Source: Micavibrio aeruginosavorus (GTDB taxonomy: Bacteria > Pseudomonadota > Alphaproteobacteria > Micavibrionales > Micavibrionaceae). Taken from it: a DNA stretch of 8,257 bases. The DNA is taken from positions 1-8,257 of the forward strand of contig QFOT01000099.1 of the NCBI GenBank assembly GCA_003241285.1, in the 5' to 3' direction. Positions within the stretch are counted from its first letter, which is position 1. Each line of letters opens with the position of its first letter. This document shows positions 6,206 to 8,257 of this stretch, piece after piece. The position numbers and the translations under genes are program-made. Under the pieces are notes generated by a model, which saw only the letters and a list, made by a program, of their open reading frames with translations, was not told where the DNA came from and did no database searches.

Positions 6206-7234
6206 TTAGGCCTCTTTTTTATTCTTCGCTGTCTTGCGGTTTAGATATGCTGTGTGACGTAAAAATTGCTTCATTGGCATGGCGGGATAACCCATCCATT
6301 CTTCCTTTGCCGGAATATCACGTGTTACACCCGATTTCGCGGCAACTTTGGCAAGCGTACCAATTTTTAAGTGGCCAACGACACCAACCTGTCCGCCGAG
6401 CATAACATAGTCGCCCAGCTCACAGCTTCCTGAGATGCCAACGCCAGCAGCCATTATGCAGCCTTTACCAATTTTTACGTTATGAGCAATTTGGATTTGG
6501 TTATCCAGCCACGTACCCATACCGATTACGGTGTCGCCTAGCGCTCCTCGGTCAATCGTTGTATTCGCCCCGATCTCGGAATAGCCTTCAATAATAACGC
6601 GCCCAAGCTGGGGTACTTTCACAAAACCCGCGCGGTCAATTGCAAAACCGAAACCCTCCTGACCCAAACGGGCCCCGGCATATATCTTTACGTTATCTCC
6701 GATAAGCGAATGGGTAATAGTCGCATGTTGCATGATGCGGCAGTTATTACCGATTTTTACACCGGGGCCGATAAATGAATATGGCGCGATCCAGCAATTA
6801 TCACCGATTTCTACACCTTCGGAAATAATAACAAAATCATCAATCGTGGTATTAGCGCCAATAGTTGCCGATTCATGAACGCGTGCGAAAGATGAAATTG
6901 CTGCATCCGGCTTAGGGTCTGGATTGATCATTGAAGATGCAAGCGCATAGGATTTATAAGGAGATTTGCTCAGAAGCAATTTCACGCCTTTGGGCGCGAT
7001 ATCCTTGAAGTCAGGATGAACGATGCAAGCGCCAGCCTTGGTATTTATAAACTGCTCGCGATATTTGCGATTGTCGAGAAATGAGAGTTGTGTAGGGCTG
7101 GCCGTATCGAGGGGCGCCAGATCATCAACAATAAAATCTCCATCAGCAGGGTTTGCCAAATCCATCTCACACTTGGCAGCAAGCTGGGCTAGAGAAAGAG
7201 CTATAGGTATATGAAAGAAGCGTTGATCAGGCAT
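6206..7234 (-). CDS. lpxD: UDP-3-O-acylglucosamine N-acyltransferase LpxD
   Basis: Adds the second 3-hydroxyacyl chain to the 2-amino group of UDP-3-O-acylglucosamine, the third step of lipid A synthesis, as a cytoplasmic trimer. The 342 residues are normal. Residues 1 to about 105 form the uridine-binding N-terminal domain, followed by a long hexapeptide-repeat beta-helix (about 110-305) and a short helical tail rich in lysine. The catalytic histidine is H251 in QIAHNV (E. coli H239), and a second conserved histidine is H288 in GGQVGVVGHLKIG. GQEGFGFA (191-198) is another family signature. The start lies three bases after the skp stop (TAGACAATG) with no strong ribosome site, which suggests coupling. 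Confidence 0.97.
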   Translation of the reverse strand: MPDQRFFHIPIALSLAQLAAKCEMDLANPADGDFIVDDLAPLDTASPTQLSFLDNRKYREQFINTKAGACIVHPDFKDIAPKGVKLLLSKSPYKSYALASSMINPDPKPDAAISSFARVHESATIGANTTIDDFVIISEGVEIGDNCWIAPYSFIGPGVKIGNNCRIMQHATITHSLIGDNVKIYAGARLGQEGFGFAIDRAGFVKVPQLGRVIIEGYSEIGANTTIDRGALGDTVIGMGTWLDNQIQIAHNVKIGKGCIMAAGVGISGSCELGDYVMLGGQVGVVGHLKIGTLAKVAAKSGVTRDIPAKEEWMGYPAMPMKQFLRHTAYLNRKTAKNKKEA

Positions 7235-7237
7235 TGT

Positions 7238-7768
7238 CTATTTGCCAAGCGGTATTTCTTTGACCGTTTCATTCAGTTTTTTCATGACAACAGCCGTAAT
7301 GTCCATGCTTTCTTCTGCGAGTATAACGAACTGGCGATCAACGATCATTGAGAGTTTCTTTTCATCCGCAATATCTGCAGCAGCTTTGGCTAAATTTTTC
7401 TGTAATTCAGCGAGAGCTTTTTTGCGAACTGTATCAAGATCTGAACTTTTGGTCAGTATGGCCTGACGGCTTTTCATGAATTCCTGTTCAAAAGCCTTCT
7501 TCTTCGCATCAAACTCTTCAGGCTTCATTTCCTTACGCTTGGCAATTATATCCTGCTCTTCGGCTCTTAATTTTTGCTCAAAGGCAGTCGCTTCTTTTTG
7601 CAACTGCTCCTGACGCGCTTTGAGCTGTACTGAAAGGCTCTTACCTGCGGCGGATTCATCTACTATTTTTCGGGTATCAATTATACCAATAGATACTTCA
7701 GCAAGGGCACAGGTAGCCGATAAAGACAGCGTTGCAAAAGCTATGGCAATGAGTGCCAGTTTTTTCAT
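7238..7768 (-). CDS. skp: Skp/OmpH family periplasmic chaperone
   Basis: Holds unfolded outer-membrane proteins in the periplasm and hands them to the Bam complex. The protein has 176 residues. Residues 1-23 are a signal peptide (MKK, a hydrophobic stretch, then ALA), with likely cleavage before E24. The mature N-terminus VSIGIIDTRKIV is the conserved family beta strand. About 45-130 is charged and helix-forming, rich in K, E, Q and A, as expected of the long coiled-coil tentacles. The C-terminal MIVDRQFVILAEESMDIT (141-158) returns to the core strands. The start is supported by CGGAG with 9-base spacing to the first GGAG base block. It is placed between bamA and lpxD, the classic position. 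Confidence 0.93.
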   Translation of the reverse strand: MKKLALIAIAFATLSLSATCALAEVSIGIIDTRKIVDESAAGKSLSVQLKARQEQLQKEATAFEQKLRAEEQDIIAKRKEMKPEEFDAKKKAFEQEFMKSRQAILTKSSDLDTVRKKALAELQKNLAKAAADIADEKKLSMIVDRQFVILAEESMDITAVVMKKLNETVKEIPLGK

Positions 7769-7789
7769 GTCAGATAACTCCGTTCTAAA

Positions 7790-8257
7790 TTAGAATCTTG
7801 TACCGAAGCTGAAGCGGAACAATTCATCCTTATCAAAGTCTTCCTTGAGATAAGGTGCCGCCAGGTCAACCCGTACCGGACCGAATGGTGACCGCCATGA
7901 GGCGCCTATACCCGCAGAAGCCCGCAAGGTCGATTCATCCTGAACGCCGACCTGATTGCCGTCATCAATCTCCCAGAGAGAGCCGATATCGTTGAACAAG
8001 TGGCCTGCAATTCCCATTTCTTCAGGGAAGCCCATTGGGAAAGTCAGTTCAGCCGTACCTCGATAGAAGAAGTTACCACCAAGCGCGTCATCAGTAGCTT
8101 CATCGCGCGGGCCGATACCGGACCGTTCAAAACCACGGAAGGTATTGTTGCCGAGGAAGTAACGCTCATTAATTTTGACGTCTTCATCCATGACACCTTT
8201 GATGGCGCCGGTTTCTCCTAAAAGGTTGAACACCCAGCCTTTGGCTACAGGATAGTA
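7790..8257 (-). CDS. bamA: Outer-membrane protein assembly factor BamA, C-terminal part
   Basis: BamA is the beta-barrel core of the machine that inserts outer-membrane proteins. Only the last 155 residues are in the window; the frame is open through the right edge, so the gene continues beyond 8257. What is visible is the end of the 16-strand barrel (Omp85 domain): the L6 loop motif appears as FRGFERSGIGPRD, then ALGGNFFYRGTAELTFPMG, LFNDIGSLW, LRASAGIGASWRSPFGPVRVDLA, and the final strand ending FRFSFGTRF with the terminal phenylalanine recognised by the Bam machine. The POTRA domains are not seen. The gene stops 21 bases before skp and is the first gene of the visible cluster; any promoter lies outside the window. 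Confidence 0.95.
   Translation of the reverse strand, partial: YYPVAKGWVFNLLGETGAIKGVMDEDVKINERYFLGNNTFRGFERSGIGPRDEATDDALGGNFFYRGTAELTFPMGFPEEMGIAGHLFNDIGSLWEIDDGNQVGVQDESTLRASAGIGASWRSPFGPVRVDLAAPYLKEDFDKDELFRFSFGTRF

Noticed and set aside
7700..7768. Skp as a lipoprotein because of C20 in the signal peptide
   Set aside because: The sequence before it is SAT, and a lipobox needs G, A or S just before the cysteine; ALA followed by E24 is a good signal peptidase I site.
8080..8150. BamA L6 motif written FRGF instead of the usual VRGF
   Set aside because: Only the variable first position differs, and the essential R-G-F is intact, so it is not a defect.

Overview
The window looks like ordinary chromosomal core DNA from a Gram-negative alphaproteobacterium. 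The evidence is an LpxI-type UDP-diacylglucosamine pyrophosphatase gene (used by alphaproteobacteria in place of LpxH) between lpxA and lpxB, the order bamA-skp-lpxD-fabZ-lpxA-lpxI-lpxB converging on gltA, and a glutamyl-tRNA synthetase that, from memory, resembles the alphaproteobacterial GltX2 type. Base composition is moderate (about half G+C by eye). I cannot name a genus.

Layout: positions 1-91 are a short leader with one degenerate hairpin repeat. gltX (92-1483, +) is followed by a 146-base gap holding two inverted copies of the same hairpin repeat, then gltA (1630-2937, +), a type II citrate synthase. From 2934 to the right edge everything is on the minus strand and reads, in transcription order, bamA (3' end only, entering from the right edge), skp, lpxD, fabZ, lpxA, lpxI, lpxB. 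Gaps between these genes are -4 to +47 bases, so they very probably form one operon. The gltA and lpxB genes converge and their stop codons overlap; a perfect 13-bp hairpin with flanking A and T runs lies inside the last codons of lpxB and would serve as the gltA terminator.

How the genes work together: the minus-strand cluster is an outer-membrane assembly module. BamA and Skp insert and chaperone outer-membrane proteins. LpxA, LpxD, LpxI and LpxB carry out steps 1, 3, 4 and 5 of lipid A synthesis (LpxC, step 2, is not here), and FabZ supplies the fatty-acid elongation branch that competes with LpxA and LpxD for 3-hydroxyacyl-ACP. The plus-strand genes serve translation and the TCA cycle and are only positional neighbours.

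I found no mobile element, CRISPR array, RNA gene or defence system, and nothing that I would call a new biological system. The points most worth a second look are the covarying hairpin repeats around gltX and the terminator embedded in the lpxB coding sequence.
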